From the NCBI RefSeq assembly GCF_036327775.1, contig NZ_CP109598.1:4030001-4094000 (forward strand): DNA of 64,000 bases. Reading direction: 5' to 3'. The position numbers and the translations under genes are program-made. Positions within the stretch are counted from its first letter, which is position 1, and each line of letters begins with the position of its first letter. The stretch comes from Streptomyces sp. NBC_01498. GTDB lineage: Bacteria; Actinomycetota; Actinomycetes; Streptomycetales; Streptomycetaceae. Below, in pieces: positions 1 to 7,644 of this stretch. The notes under the pieces are model-generated. The model saw only the letters and a list, made by a program, of their open reading frames with translations, searched no databases and had not been told where the DNA came from.

Positions 1-187
1 GAGGGAGGCGGACTTCAGCGGCGTACGGATGAAGGACGTCGACCTGCGGACGGTGGCCGAGCTGGGTATCGCGCGCGGCTTCGACCGGCTGGCGGGCGCG
101 GTGATCAGTACGGCGCAACTGCTCGATCTGGCGCCCGCGTTCGCGGCCCAGATAGGTGTACGGGTGGAGGACGCGCCGGGCGGCTGA
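1..187 (+). CDS. Pentapeptide-repeat protein, C-terminal end (partial)
   Basis: The frame open from base 2 runs into the window and stops at TGA 185-187. It encodes about 61 residues. The first part reads like the last turns of a pentapeptide-repeat solenoid (EADFSGVRMKDVDLRTV), and the rest is a helical tail typical of the end of such proteins in Streptomyces. The gene begins before the window, so start, full length and role cannot be judged. Pentapeptide-repeat proteins form right-handed quadrilateral beta-helices; no specific target can be inferred here. The call rests on a short stretch. Confidence 0.6.
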   Translation, partial: READFSGVRMKDVDLRTVAELGIARGFDRLAGAVISTAQLLDLAPAFAAQIGVRVEDAPGG

Positions 188-306
188 AGCCCCGGCGTCC
201 GGCGTCGGGCGCGCGTCCGGGGCGGTGTGCCGGTCGCGGCGTTCGGGGCGGCGGAAACGCGGCGGGGGCCCGGGGACAGCGGCGGGGAGGCCGGAGCGGG
301 ACAGCG

Positions 307-343
307 GAAGACCCCGACCGTGGGGGGGAGGGTCGGGGTCTTC
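307..343. terminator. Strong hairpin, likely bidirectional terminator
   Basis: A perfect 13-bp inverted repeat (GAAGACCCCGACC at 307-319 and its complement at 331-343) surrounds an 11-nt G-rich loop. It lies 120 bp after the stop of the pentapeptide-repeat gene and just past the end of a possible minus-strand small ORF, so it could end transcription from both sides. There is no U tract, which is usual for Streptomyces terminators. Confidence 0.75.
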
Positions 344-360
344 AATGTGCTGCCGGGGGC

Positions 361-492
361 TCAGCCATGTGGGGGGCGAACCTCGTATTTGGTTCTTGGT
401 GGCGTCCCGGCAGAAGTGCGTCTGCCCGGGGTCCACGCATGTACACCTGTCAATCCAAAAACTTCCGGCGGGATCATGAGGGGGGTGGCCAT
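361..492 (-). CDS. Possible small protein of 43 residues, unlike its surroundings in codon use
   Basis: An ATG at 492 with a GGGAG motif about 5 nt upstream opens a 43-codon frame ending at 361, just before the terminator hairpin. The product starts MATPLMIPPEVFGLTG and ends in a basic, proline-rich tail. Many codons end in A or T (for example GTT TTT GGA TTG ACA GGT GTA), very unlike the GC-ending codons around it. That could mean foreign DNA, or simply non-coding sequence. I recognise no family. The Shine-Dalgarno motif and the terminator position are the only support. Confidence 0.33.
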   Translation of the reverse strand: MATPLMIPPEVFGLTGVHAWTPGRRTSAGTPPRTKYEVRPPHG

Positions 493-578
493 CTGCTCCC
501 ACATGAGGTGATGTCGGCTCAGTTCCCGGCAGGTCGTATCAGGTCGTAGCAGATCGGAGAGCGGGTGCGGACGGGCGG

Positions 579-1076
579 TCAGATCCGGGGGAACCGGGCC
601 TGGAGATCCCAGACCACCGGATTGTCCATCAGGCCCTCGTGCATGTCCCCGAGGTCGGCCAGCAGGTCGTGCAGGAAGTCGCGGGACTCGCGGCGCAGCA
701 GCCGGTGCCCGAAGGTGAGCGGGGCCTCGTCGACGGGCATCCAGTCGGCGGTCACGTCCACCCAGCCGAACCGCCGCTCGAAGAGGAGCCGGTCCGTCGA
801 CTCGGTGAAGTCCAGCTCCGCGTACTGCCGTTGGGCCGACCGGCTGCCGCGCGGGTCGCGGTCGAGCTGCTCCACGATGTCGCACAGCGCCCAGGCGAAG
901 TCCAGCACCGGTACCCAGCCCCAGCCGGTGGACACCTCGCGGTCGGCCTTGGTGTCGGCGAGGTACACGTCGCCGCAGAACAGATCGTGGCGCAGAGCCG
1001 CCACGTCCACGCGGCGGTAGTCGGTCTGCGGCGGATCGGGGAAGCGACGGGAGAGGGAGTAGCCGATGTCGAGCAC
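579..1076 (-). CDS. Conserved hypothetical protein
   Basis: The product is about 165 residues from a GTG at 1076 (MLDIGYSLSRRF...); the frame extends to an ATG at 1151, but that extra stretch runs through a repeat-like intergenic sequence and lacks homologous character. The protein is soluble and rich in acidic residues and Trp, with no signal peptide, membrane segment or obvious catalytic motif. The composition (DLFCGDVYLADTKADREV, WGWVPVLDFAWALCDIVEQL) looks like a streptomycete DUF family, possibly immunity-like, but I cannot name its function. It has GC-rich third positions, supporting real coding. Neighbours give no functional hint. Confidence 0.6.
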   Translation of the reverse strand: MLDIGYSLSRRFPDPPQTDYRRVDVAALRHDLFCGDVYLADTKADREVSTGWGWVPVLDFAWALCDIVEQLDRDPRGSRSAQRQYAELDFTESTDRLLFERRFGWVDVTADWMPVDEAPLTFGHRLLRRESRDFLHDLLADLGDMHEGLMDNPVVWDLQARFPRI

Positions 1077-1112
1077 GCGCCCGATGGTGTCACGGCCCCG
1101 CACGGACGCTTT

Positions 1113-1165
1113 CCCACCCCGGGAAACGGGCTGCGCGCTGCCTGCGCCCACCCCGGGAAACGGGC
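1113..1165. repeat. 19-bp direct repeat
   Basis: The sequence CCCACCCCGGGAAACGGGC occurs at 1113-1131 and again at 1147-1165, start to start 34 bp apart. It lies upstream of the minus-strand hypothetical gene. Each copy holds a CCCGGG palindrome. It could be a paired protein site or a leftover duplication. Confidence 0.6.
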
Positions 1166-1309
1166 CGGGCCCCGCCCGCGCTCACCTCGGGCGCGTGCGC
1201 GTATCCGTGCCTGTGCCGGAGCGCGTGAGCGCGCGCGGTGCCCGTGTGCCCGGACACGTGGCCGTACGTGTGACGGGCGTGAGGGGCCTGCTGCGCCCGT
1301 ACCGCCGGA

Positions 1310-1490
1310 GGGCACACCACGTGGCGAACGGAGGGCACACCACGTCGCGGAAGGGCGCACACGTGGCGAACGGAGGGCACACCACGTCGCGGAAGGGCAC
1401 ATCACGTGGCGCTCGAAGGCCACACCACGTGGCGCAACGGCGCACACGTGGCGCTCGAACGGCCACACCACGCGCCGAAGGGCCCCCGGA
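1310..1490. repeat. Degenerate tandem repeats with CACGTG cores
   Basis: This stretch is built from variants of a short unit reading roughly GGCACACCACGTGGCG, then CGGAGGGCACACCACGTCGCGGAAG, repeated about eight times. Several copies keep the perfect hexamer palindrome CACGTG. Open frames across it are low-complexity translations of the repeat, so I treat it as non-coding. It fills the gap between the hypothetical gene and the terD terminus. Confidence 0.7.
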
Positions 1491-1540
1491 CGTGGCCGGA
1501 GGCCCCTCGATGGGCTGTCAGTGACTCGGGATCACCCGAC

Positions 1541-2116
1541 TCAGAGGTTGACACCGAAGTCGGTGGCGATGCCCGCGAGGCCGGAGGCGTAACCCTGGCC
1601 GACGGCGCGGAACTTCCACTCGGCGCCGTTGCGGTACAGCTCACCGAAGACCATCGCGGTCTCGGTGGCGGCGTCCTCGCTCAGGTCGTAGCGGGCGAGT
1701 TCGGCGCCGCCGGCCTGGTTCACGATGCGGATGTACGCGTTGCGGACCTGGCCGAAGTTCTGGCTGCGGGTCACCGCGTCGTAGATGGAGACGGGGAAGA
1801 CGATCTTGTCGACGTCGGCGGGCAGACCCGCCAGGTTGACGTTGATGGCCTCGTCGTCGCCCGCGCCCTCGCCGGTGCGGTTGTCGCCGGTGTGGACGAT
1901 GGTCTGGTCCGGCGTCTGCTTGTTGTTGAAGAAGACGAAGTGACTGTCGGAGACGACCTTTCCGGTGGTGTTGACCGCGATCGCCGAGGCGTCGAGGTCG
2001 AAGTCCGTACCGGTGGTGGAGCGGACGTCCCAGCCGAGGCCGACCGTGACGGCTGTCAGGCCCGGTGCCTCCTTGGTGAGCGAGACGTTGCCGCCCTTGG
2101 ACAGGCTTACAGCCAT
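1541..2116 (-). CDS. terD: TerD-family tellurium resistance / stress protein
   Basis: The product has 191 residues, the standard TerD length, starting [13 protein letters not shown] at ATG 2116 with GAAAGGGA upstream as ribosome site. The longer in-frame extension to 2449 is not homologous and is rejected. The TerD fold is supported by the N-terminal LSKGGN motif, the calcium-binding acidic cluster DFDLD at residues 38-42, and later [19 protein letters not shown] and the terminal [27 protein letters not shown] pattern. TerD proteins bind calcium and act in cytoplasmic or membrane-associated stress responses. Streptomyces carry many paralogues that influence development, so tellurite resistance itself is not implied. 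It is monocistronic here. Confidence 0.92.
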   Translation of the reverse strand: MAVSLSKGGNVSLTKEAPGLTAVTVGLGWDVRSTTGTDFDLDASAIAVNTTGKVVSDSHFVFFNNKQTPDQTIVHTGDNRTGEGAGDDEAINVNLAGLPADVDKIVFPVSIYDAVTRSQNFGQVRNAYIRIVNQAGGAELARYDLSEDAATETAMVFGELYRNGAEWKFRAVGQGYASGLAGIATDFGVNL

Positions 2117-2350
2117 GGGATGGTCCCTTTCATTCTCTGCGAGCACGGGTGCGGGCTTCGATCTGCTCCCGAAGCTACCGTTACCCGCCATAACGCGGGC
2201 GGAGGACCCAGAGGTTCCTCGGACGCCGTTTCTTGTGGCGGGATTGTCGGCCGTCTTCGGAAGGTCCGCGGTCGGCCGACCCCGGCGGGTCGGCCGACGC
2301 CGGCCCGTAACGCCTTTGATTTGTCCGGGCGGACACGGGACGATGAACAC

Positions 2351-2782
2351 ATGTCCGGGTCGCCGCATGTCATCCGTGGCTCCGTCTCCCTGCCGGAGGC
2401 CGAGCTCATGTGGCGTTTCTCGCGTTCGTCGGGGCCCGGCGGGCAGCACGTCAACACCAGTGACTCGCAGGTGGAGCTACGGTTCGACCTCGCCGCCACG
2501 GAGGCGCTGCCGCCGGTCTGGAAAGAACGCGCGCTGGAGCGGCTGGCCGGGCGGCTCGTGGGCGGCGTGGTGAGCGTACGGGCCTCCGAGCACCGCTCCC
2601 AGTGGCGCAACCGCGAGACGGCCCTGGTCCGGATGGCCTCGCTCCTCGCCGAGGCGACGGCCCCGCCGCCCCGGCCGCGCCGGGCCACGAAGATCCCGCG
2701 TGGCATCAACGAGCGCAGGCTGCGCCAGAAGAAGCAGCGCGCGGAGACCAAGCGCGGGCGCAACGGCCGCGACTGGACGTAG
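2351..2782 (+). CDS. arfB: ArfB/YaeJ-like peptidyl-tRNA hydrolase, ribosome rescue
   Basis: The product has 143 residues. The release-factor domain carries the catalytic GGQ tripeptide at residues 30-32 within [18 protein letters not shown]. The C-terminal tail is strongly basic (residues about 110-140, [28 protein letters not shown]), as in ArfB, where it threads into the empty mRNA channel of a stalled ribosome. ArfB hydrolyses peptidyl-tRNA on non-stop complexes, as a backup to trans-translation. It is the right size, lacking the stop-codon-recognition domains of RF1/RF2. No Shine-Dalgarno is seen; a GACGAT hexamer lies exactly 6 nt before the ATG, so the mRNA may be leaderless. Confidence 0.9.
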   Translation: MSGSPHVIRGSVSLPEAELMWRFSRSSGPGGQHVNTSDSQVELRFDLAATEALPPVWKERALERLAGRLVGGVVSVRASEHRSQWRNRETALVRMASLLAEATAPPPRPRRATKIPRGINERRLRQKKQRAETKRGRNGRDWT

Positions 2783-3046
2783 CCTCGCGGCTGACTCGCG
2801 GACGGACGACTCCCGACCGGGTCGGGCTCCCGGTCGGACGACTCCCGACCGGCCGGGCCGCCGATCGGACACCCGTTTCGGCTGGTCGGGACACAGGAGT
2901 GCCGATCGGACTGTCGCGCTCGCCGGCCGGACTCCGAGGCTCGGACAACCGGGGTCCACGCCCGGACCACCGGACCGGACCGCCGGGCCCGCCGACGGGG
3001 CCGCGCCAGGCCGTGGGCGAAGGCCCCGCCCCCGCCACCCCGCCCC
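2783..3046. other. Gene-free stretch with short direct repeats
   Basis: Between the convergent arfB-like and flavin reductase genes lies 264 bp of CCGACCGG-rich sequence. GGACGACTCCCGACCGG occurs twice (about 2802-2818 and 2836-2852) and related variants follow. No convincing gene is seen. Stem-forming GACCGG/CCGGTC pairs may help terminate both converging transcripts. Confidence 0.5.
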
Positions 3047-3661
3047 TCAGCCGTGTCCCAACTGCCGGTACTTCCCGCGGAAGTACGCCAGCGGCCCCGC
3101 GTCCCCCGACCCGCCGGGCACCGCCGCCGTCAGTACCCGGCCCACCACCAGCGTGTGGTCGCCCGTCACGATCCGCTGCTCCGTACGGCACTCCAGCACC
3201 GTCAGCGCGCCCTCGATCAGCGGCGCCCCGCTCACCTCGCCGCGCCGGTGGGGCAGGTCCTCGAAGAGGAGTCTGTCGCTGATCCGGCCCTTCATCGAGA
3301 AGCGGCCGGCGATCCGTACCTGGTGCTCGGAGAGCATCGACGCCGCCCACATCGGCTGCTCCTCCAGGAGGTCGTCCATCCGGGAGCCGGTGCGCAGGCT
3401 CACCACCACCAGGGGCGGGTCCAGGGAGACGGACATGAAGGACGTGGCCGTCATACCCGCGTCCGCGCCTCTCGGCCCGTCGTCCGGGTCGTGCGCGGTG
3501 ACCAGCACCACCCCGGCGGCCAGCCGGGAGAGCGCGGCACGGAACTCGTCGTTGCTCACCCCCTCAGGATGGGGGAGGAGGACGTCGGTATGCGGGGCGG
3601 TCGTCTTCTGCGGCACGTCGTCCACGCTAGCCCCGGCGGTCGGGCTTCCGCATCGGGCCAC
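3047..3661 (-). CDS. Flavin reductase family protein (FMN-binding)
   Basis: The frame gives up to 204 residues; a start nearer residue 13 (GTG, VDDVPQ) is also possible. The flavin reductase-like domain spans about residues 35-195, with FRAALSRLAAGVVLVTAHD, GMTATSFMSVSLDPPLVVVSL (flavin phosphate and isoalloxazine contacts), and GDHTLVVGRV near the end. Such proteins use NAD(P)H to reduce FMN or FAD for a partner monooxygenase, or are oxidoreductases themselves. There is no monooxygenase gene beside it, so the partner is unknown. It is convergent with the ArfB-like gene. Confidence 0.88.
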   Translation of the reverse strand: MARCGSPTAGASVDDVPQKTTAPHTDVLLPHPEGVSNDEFRAALSRLAAGVVLVTAHDPDDGPRGADAGMTATSFMSVSLDPPLVVVSLRTGSRMDDLLEEQPMWAASMLSEHQVRIAGRFSMKGRISDRLLFEDLPHRRGEVSGAPLIEGALTVLECRTEQRIVTGDHTLVVGRVLTAAVPGGSGDAGPLAYFRGKYRQLGHG

Positions 3662-3825
3662 GGAACGAGCCAGGACCTAGGACCGGGCGCCTGTTCGACT
3701 CCGCGGCCGTCTCCCGACCACCCCTCGTCGGCTCCGCGTCGACCCCGCACGCCACCCGGATCGACCTCGCACCTCCACCCGAATCGACCCGTGCTCCCCC
3801 CGGAATCGACCCGTTTTCCCGCCCC

Positions 3826-3891
3826 GCGTCGGCCCCGCGTCGGCCCCGCGTCGGCCCCGCGTCGGCCCCGCGTCGGCCCCGCGTCGGCCTC
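3826..3891. repeat. 11-bp tandem repeat, six units
   Basis: Six head-to-tail copies of GCGTCGGCCCC start at 3826, 3837, 3848, 3859, 3870 and 3881; the last has one T substitution. The flanks hold looser repeats of AATCGACCC. The array sits in the 559-bp gap before the diguanylate cyclase gene. Because 11 is not a multiple of 3, the unit shifts frame at each copy, which argues against coding. Confidence 0.85.
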
Positions 3892-4077
3892 GCGGCGAGC
3901 CCGCGCCGGCCCTCCCCGCACCTCGTTTCCACCCCGCCGCACGTCCTCGCACGCCCCCGGGCGCCCGGTGAATACGCCCGGCCGCGCGCCCCCCGCCCCA
4001 CCTCTCCGACCTCGATATTTGCGTTCATGAAAGCTCTGGAGCGCTCCCATGCCCCCACCCAACTCTCCCTCCCCATA

Positions 4078-4093
4078 TGTGACTTGGCTCACA
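4078..4093. promoter_or_regulatory. Perfect CRP-type palindrome TGTGA-N6-TCACA
   Basis: TGTGA (4078-4082), CTTGGC, TCACA (4089-4093) matches the full cAMP-receptor-protein consensus in both half sites. Streptomyces Crp is reported to bind a GTG-N6-GNCAC-like motif, which this contains. A TTGACC hexamer (4108-4113) follows 14 bp downstream and could be a -35. The site lies 128 bp before the start of the cyclase gene. An older BldD description (AGTGA ... TCACC arms) also overlaps this pattern, so BldD is an alternative binder. Confidence 0.6.
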
Positions 4094-4220
4094 GGCCGCA
4101 AGAATTGTTGACCCTGTGTACCGACTGCACAGCTCCCTGTGATTCAGTGGCCGTGATACCGCATCGAGCGAGCCGATAAGAATTCTGGAGTTGCTGTCGA
4201 GGTCTCGGGGAGAGCGAACG

Positions 4221-6116
4221 ATGGAGACCGAGTCGGAGCCGTACGTCCGCCTTGCGACCCTGCGACAACTGCATGACGTTGTCGGCGAGCTCAACACCGC
4301 GCGCAGCCTGGCCGACACGCTCCAGACAGTTGCCGACGGCATAGTCAAGGGCCTCGGCTACGAGCTGGCGTGTGTGAATCTCGTCCAGGGCGACGGTGAC
4401 CTCGTGGTCGCCGCCTTCTCCGGAGACGCCTCCGCGGAAGCCTTCATCACCGGCCGCGTCGGCGCGCGCGCCTCCTGGGAACGCCGGCTCAGCATGGGCG
4501 AGAGCTGGGGCGAGCTGAGGTACATCCCGCACACCGAGGGCTGGATCCTGCTGGAGGACGACGTCCCGCAGTGGTACACCGAGGGACCCGATCCGCGCTT
4601 CGAGGACGAGTGGCACCCCCAGGACCGCCTCTACGCGCCCATGTACGCCCCTGGAGGCGGCCGGGAGCTCCTCGGGGTCATATCCGTCGACCGGCCGCGC
4701 GGCGGGCGCCGTCCGGGCCCCTGGGGCCGCGAGGCGCTCCAGATGTACGCATCCCAGGCCGCCATTGCGATAAGCAACGCCCGCCTCCGAGCAAACATGC
4801 AGCGCGCGCTGGTCCGCCTGGAGCGCGAGCAGCAGGCGCTGCGTGCCAGCGAGGAATCCTTTCGGCAGGCGTTCGAGTACGCGCCCAGCGGCATGGCCAT
4901 CGCCGAGATGGGCGGCGACCAGCACGGCAGGCTGCTGCGGACGAACGACGCGCTGTGCCGGCTCCTCGGCCGGTCCGCCTCCGCGATCCGCCGTTACTCC
5001 TTCTCCGACCTCGTGCACCCCGAGGACGTCGGCACCCTGCTGCGCACCTCGGCCGAGGGCGGTCGCGCCGAACTGCGACTGGCCCGCCGCGACAACACGT
5101 ATGTATGGGTGTCGCTGCGCAACTCCGTCGTCGCCGACACCACCGACGGGCCCCGCTTCCTCCTTACCCATGTCGAGGACATAGAGGAGCGCAAGCGCAA
5201 CGAACTCCAGCTCGCCCACCGCGCCTCGCACGACTCCCTGACCGGCCTTCCCAACAGCGCCGAGCTGCGCACCCGCCTCAGTGCCCGGCTCTGCGAGCGG
5301 CCGGGCGCGCCCACGGGGCGCGAGTCGGACGCGCAGACCGTGGACCGGGCGTTCGGCGAGTACGCGGGCGGATACGGCGGGGGCTACAGCGGCGCGGACG
5401 GAACCCACGGAGCCCATGCGGGCCACGGCGCCCACGACGAGGGCGGTGTCGTGCCGTACGGCCAGGGCCCCGGCTTCCACGGGAGCAGCGGCGCCGCGTA
5501 CGCGCCCGTGCCCGTGACCGGCGGCGGGGGCCACGGGACGTACCCGCCCCACGACTCCTACGAGGCGTACGAACCGTACGAGTCGCCCTTCGACTCCTAC
5601 GGAGGATCCGCCGGCGGACGCGCCTATCCCGGCGACGCCTACGAGCAGTCCGCAGCCGTCGCGCCCCTCGACCACCATGTGCACACCGTCGCGCCGGGCT
5701 CCGACCCCGACGACGGGACGAAGGGTCTCGCCGTCCTCTTCTGCGACCTCGACGGTTTCAAGTCGATCAATGACCGTTTCGGCCACAACACCGGCGACGC
5801 CGTCCTCATCGAGGTCGCCCGCAGGCTCAACACCGGGGTACGGGACGGCGACACCGTCGCGCGCCTCGGCGGTGACGAGTTCGTCGTCCTGGCCGACGGG
5901 CTCGGCGCGGCGGACGCCGCCGACCTGGCCGTGCGGCTGCGGAACGCGATCATCCCGCCCATCAGGGTGGACGGCAGGGCGGTCCGGGTGGGCGCCAGCT
6001 TCGGCATCGGCTGGGCGAGTTGCGGGATGACGGTGGAGGAAGTGCTCAAGTCCGCCGACCAGCGCATGTACATCGAGAAGCGTTCACGGAAGACGGTGCA
6101 GCGGCGGGCGGGTTAG
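4221..6116 (+). CDS. cdgB: GAF-PAS-GGDEF diguanylate cyclase (CdgB-like)
   Basis: The product has 631 residues from ATG 4221, chosen for the CGGGGAGAG ribosome site; domain order and N-terminus match S. coelicolor CdgB as I recall it. A GAF domain (about residues 15-190) and a PAS/PAC sensor (about 205-330) precede the GGDEF domain. GGDEF itself is intact at residues 550-554, with an RxxD inhibitory site (RDGD) five residues before it, so it should make c-di-GMP from two GTP and be feedback inhibited. Unusually, the domain is split: HDSLTGLPN is at 337 but CDLDGFK only at 508, with a Gly/Tyr/His-rich low-complexity insert (about 365-500) between. It is cytoplasmic and likely controls development. 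Confidence 0.9.
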   Translation: METESEPYVRLATLRQLHDVVGELNTARSLADTLQTVADGIVKGLGYELACVNLVQGDGDLVVAAFSGDASAEAFITGRVGARASWERRLSMGESWGELRYIPHTEGWILLEDDVPQWYTEGPDPRFEDEWHPQDRLYAPMYAPGGGRELLGVISVDRPRGGRRPGPWGREALQMYASQAAIAISNARLRANMQRALVRLEREQQALRASEESFRQAFEYAPSGMAIAEMGGDQHGRLLRTNDALCRLLGRSASAIRRYSFSDLVHPEDVGTLLRTSAEGGRAELRLARRDNTYVWVSLRNSVVADTTDGPRFLLTHVEDIEERKRNELQLAHRASHDSLTGLPNSAELRTRLSARLCERPGAPTGRESDAQTVDRAFGEYAGGYGGGYSGADGTHGAHAGHGAHDEGGVVPYGQGPGFHGSSGAAYAPVPVTGGGGHGTYPPHDSYEAYEPYESPFDSYGGSAGGRAYPGDAYEQSAAVAPLDHHVHTVAPGSDPDDGTKGLAVLFCDLDGFKSINDRFGHNTGDAVLIEVARRLNTGVRDGDTVARLGGDEFVVLADGLGAADAADLAVRLRNAIIPPIRVDGRAVRVGASFGIGWASCGMTVEEVLKSADQRMYIEKRSRKTVQRRAG

Positions 6117-6409
6117 CGCCCGCCCGGTCTCCGGGATCCACGGGACCCCCGAGACCTCTCAGGACGCCCGGGACCGCCGCGGTCTCCGAGCCGGCGAGGC
6201 CCTCGAAGTCCCTGGTCCTCCTCCCTGTACGGGGCCGCCGGGGCGGCCGTGACGCAGGTCTCTGTACGGCTGTTCGCCGATGTCGAGCGACGTTCGTCAC
6301 GGGACTGTCCAACCGCCCACGACGGCCGAGGGCCGTCCGTATGCTTGTCCAATCGAGGTAGGCTCGGCCGGTCGGCGACGCTGGCGAGATGGCGAGGAGT
6401 GACCCAGGG

Positions 6410-7408
6410 ATGACGGCCGGGAACAACGGCACGAGTACGCCCGAGGACGACGATCCGTTCGGCTATCTGTACGAGGACGGACAGACAGCCGCGAACGGGG
6501 CGCAGGCCCGGCGCGGCGGCTACGGCTACCCCGGTCCCGCGTCCCAGCCAGGTGTGCCGAGAACTTCGTACAACCAGGTCAGGACCGTCGGTGAGCGCCA
6601 GTACGGCGCGCAGGTCCCGCCGCAGCAGTACGGGCAGCAGCCTCAGTACGGAGGGCAGCAGCAGTACGGGCAGCAGGCGCCCTACGGCCAGTCCCCCGAC
6701 ACCCAGTACGCGTCCCCCTCGACCGGTGGCGCCGGCACGCGCGCGGTCCCGGCCCAGCGCGGCGGGGGCGGTCGCGGCAGCGGCGGCGGACCCAACACGA
6801 AGGGCCTGCTGATCGGCGCCGTCGCCGTGGTGGCGGTCGTCGTGATCGGAATCACGGTCGCGCTGATGTCGAACAACGACGACGGCGACAACGCGGGAGG
6901 CACCCCCTCGGGCGGCCCCACGGCCCCCGAGACGACCGGACCGAGCGAGGACGCCGGCTCGAAGCCGGAGCCCGAGCAGAAGCCGATCGAGCTTCCGAAG
7001 CAGGACGCGGCGACGCTGAAGCTGGGTTCCCCGGCGGTGCTGGCGAAGGACATCAAGGGCGCGAAGGGCTCGGGCGGCGCGTATGTGACCGGCTTCAACG
7101 CCGTCGGCGCCTCGGTGACCTGGACCGCCGACATCGCGGAGGCCGGGGAGTACGCGCTCAACGTGCGCTACGCCATCCCGGCCAAGGACGCCAACGCGAC
7201 GCTGACGGTCAACGGCAAGGCCAACACCTCGCCGCTCGGCCTCAAGAACTTCATCAACTCGACGGACCCGAACTGGGAGAAGAACTGGCAGACCACCTGG
7301 GCGCCGGTCAACCTCCAGAAGGGCACCAACGAGATCAAGATCTCCTGTGAGCAGGGCAACCAGTGCGACGCCATCCTCGACTGGCTGGAAGTCTCGCCGC
7401 CCCGCTGA
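6410..7408 (+). CDS. Single-pass membrane protein with carbohydrate-binding-like C-terminal domain
   Basis: The product has 332 residues. Residues 1-130 are low-complexity and rich in Gly, Gln and Tyr (repeats such as QYGQQPQYGGQQQYGQQ). One transmembrane helix follows (LLIGAVAVVAVVVIGITVAL, about 143-162), then a Pro/Glu/Thr linker and a C-terminal beta domain (about 200-332) ending GTNEIKISCEQGNQCDAILDWLEV, which resembles CBM6/CBM35 jelly-rolls. Topology suggests a cytoplasmic disordered tail and an exported sugar-binding or cell-wall-binding domain. Start choice is between 6389 and 6410; AGGAG about 11 nt before 6410 favours the latter. No catalytic motif is seen. It follows cdgB in the same direction with a 293-bp gap. 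Confidence 0.75.
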   Translation: MTAGNNGTSTPEDDDPFGYLYEDGQTAANGAQARRGGYGYPGPASQPGVPRTSYNQVRTVGERQYGAQVPPQQYGQQPQYGGQQQYGQQAPYGQSPDTQYASPSTGGAGTRAVPAQRGGGGRGSGGGPNTKGLLIGAVAVVAVVVIGITVALMSNNDDGDNAGGTPSGGPTAPETTGPSEDAGSKPEPEQKPIELPKQDAATLKLGSPAVLAKDIKGAKGSGGAYVTGFNAVGASVTWTADIAEAGEYALNVRYAIPAKDANATLTVNGKANTSPLGLKNFINSTDPNWEKNWQTTWAPVNLQKGTNEIKISCEQGNQCDAILDWLEVSPPR

Positions 7409-7491
7409 GGAGTTCGATCGGCTGATCAACTTCTGAACTGATCGACGTCATGTACGCCGTCACCCCCGTCCCGGTCATCGCCTCGCGAGCC

Positions 7492-7523
7492 GGGACGAGG
7501 CATGTCCGGGGACGAGGCATGTC
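7492..7523. repeat. 15-bp direct repeat
   Basis: GGGACGAGGCATGTC occurs at 7492-7506 and 7509-7523 in the gap between the convergent CBM-like and PfkB kinase genes. Nothing else is recognisable in this 236-bp gap. Confidence 0.5.
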
Positions 7524-7644
7524 ACGGGTGAGAACATGCTGCCTCGGCCGCCGAGCGTCCTCGGCCCGGCGCCCGGCACGGCGAGACCGGAGCCCGCCCG
7601 TCACAGCACCTGCCCCGCCCCGCCCCGTCACAGCACCCGCCTCG

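Noticed and set aside
360..578. tRNA-like hairpins in the low-GC stretch
   Set aside because: No cloverleaf with T-arm GTTCRA and acceptor pairing could be formed.
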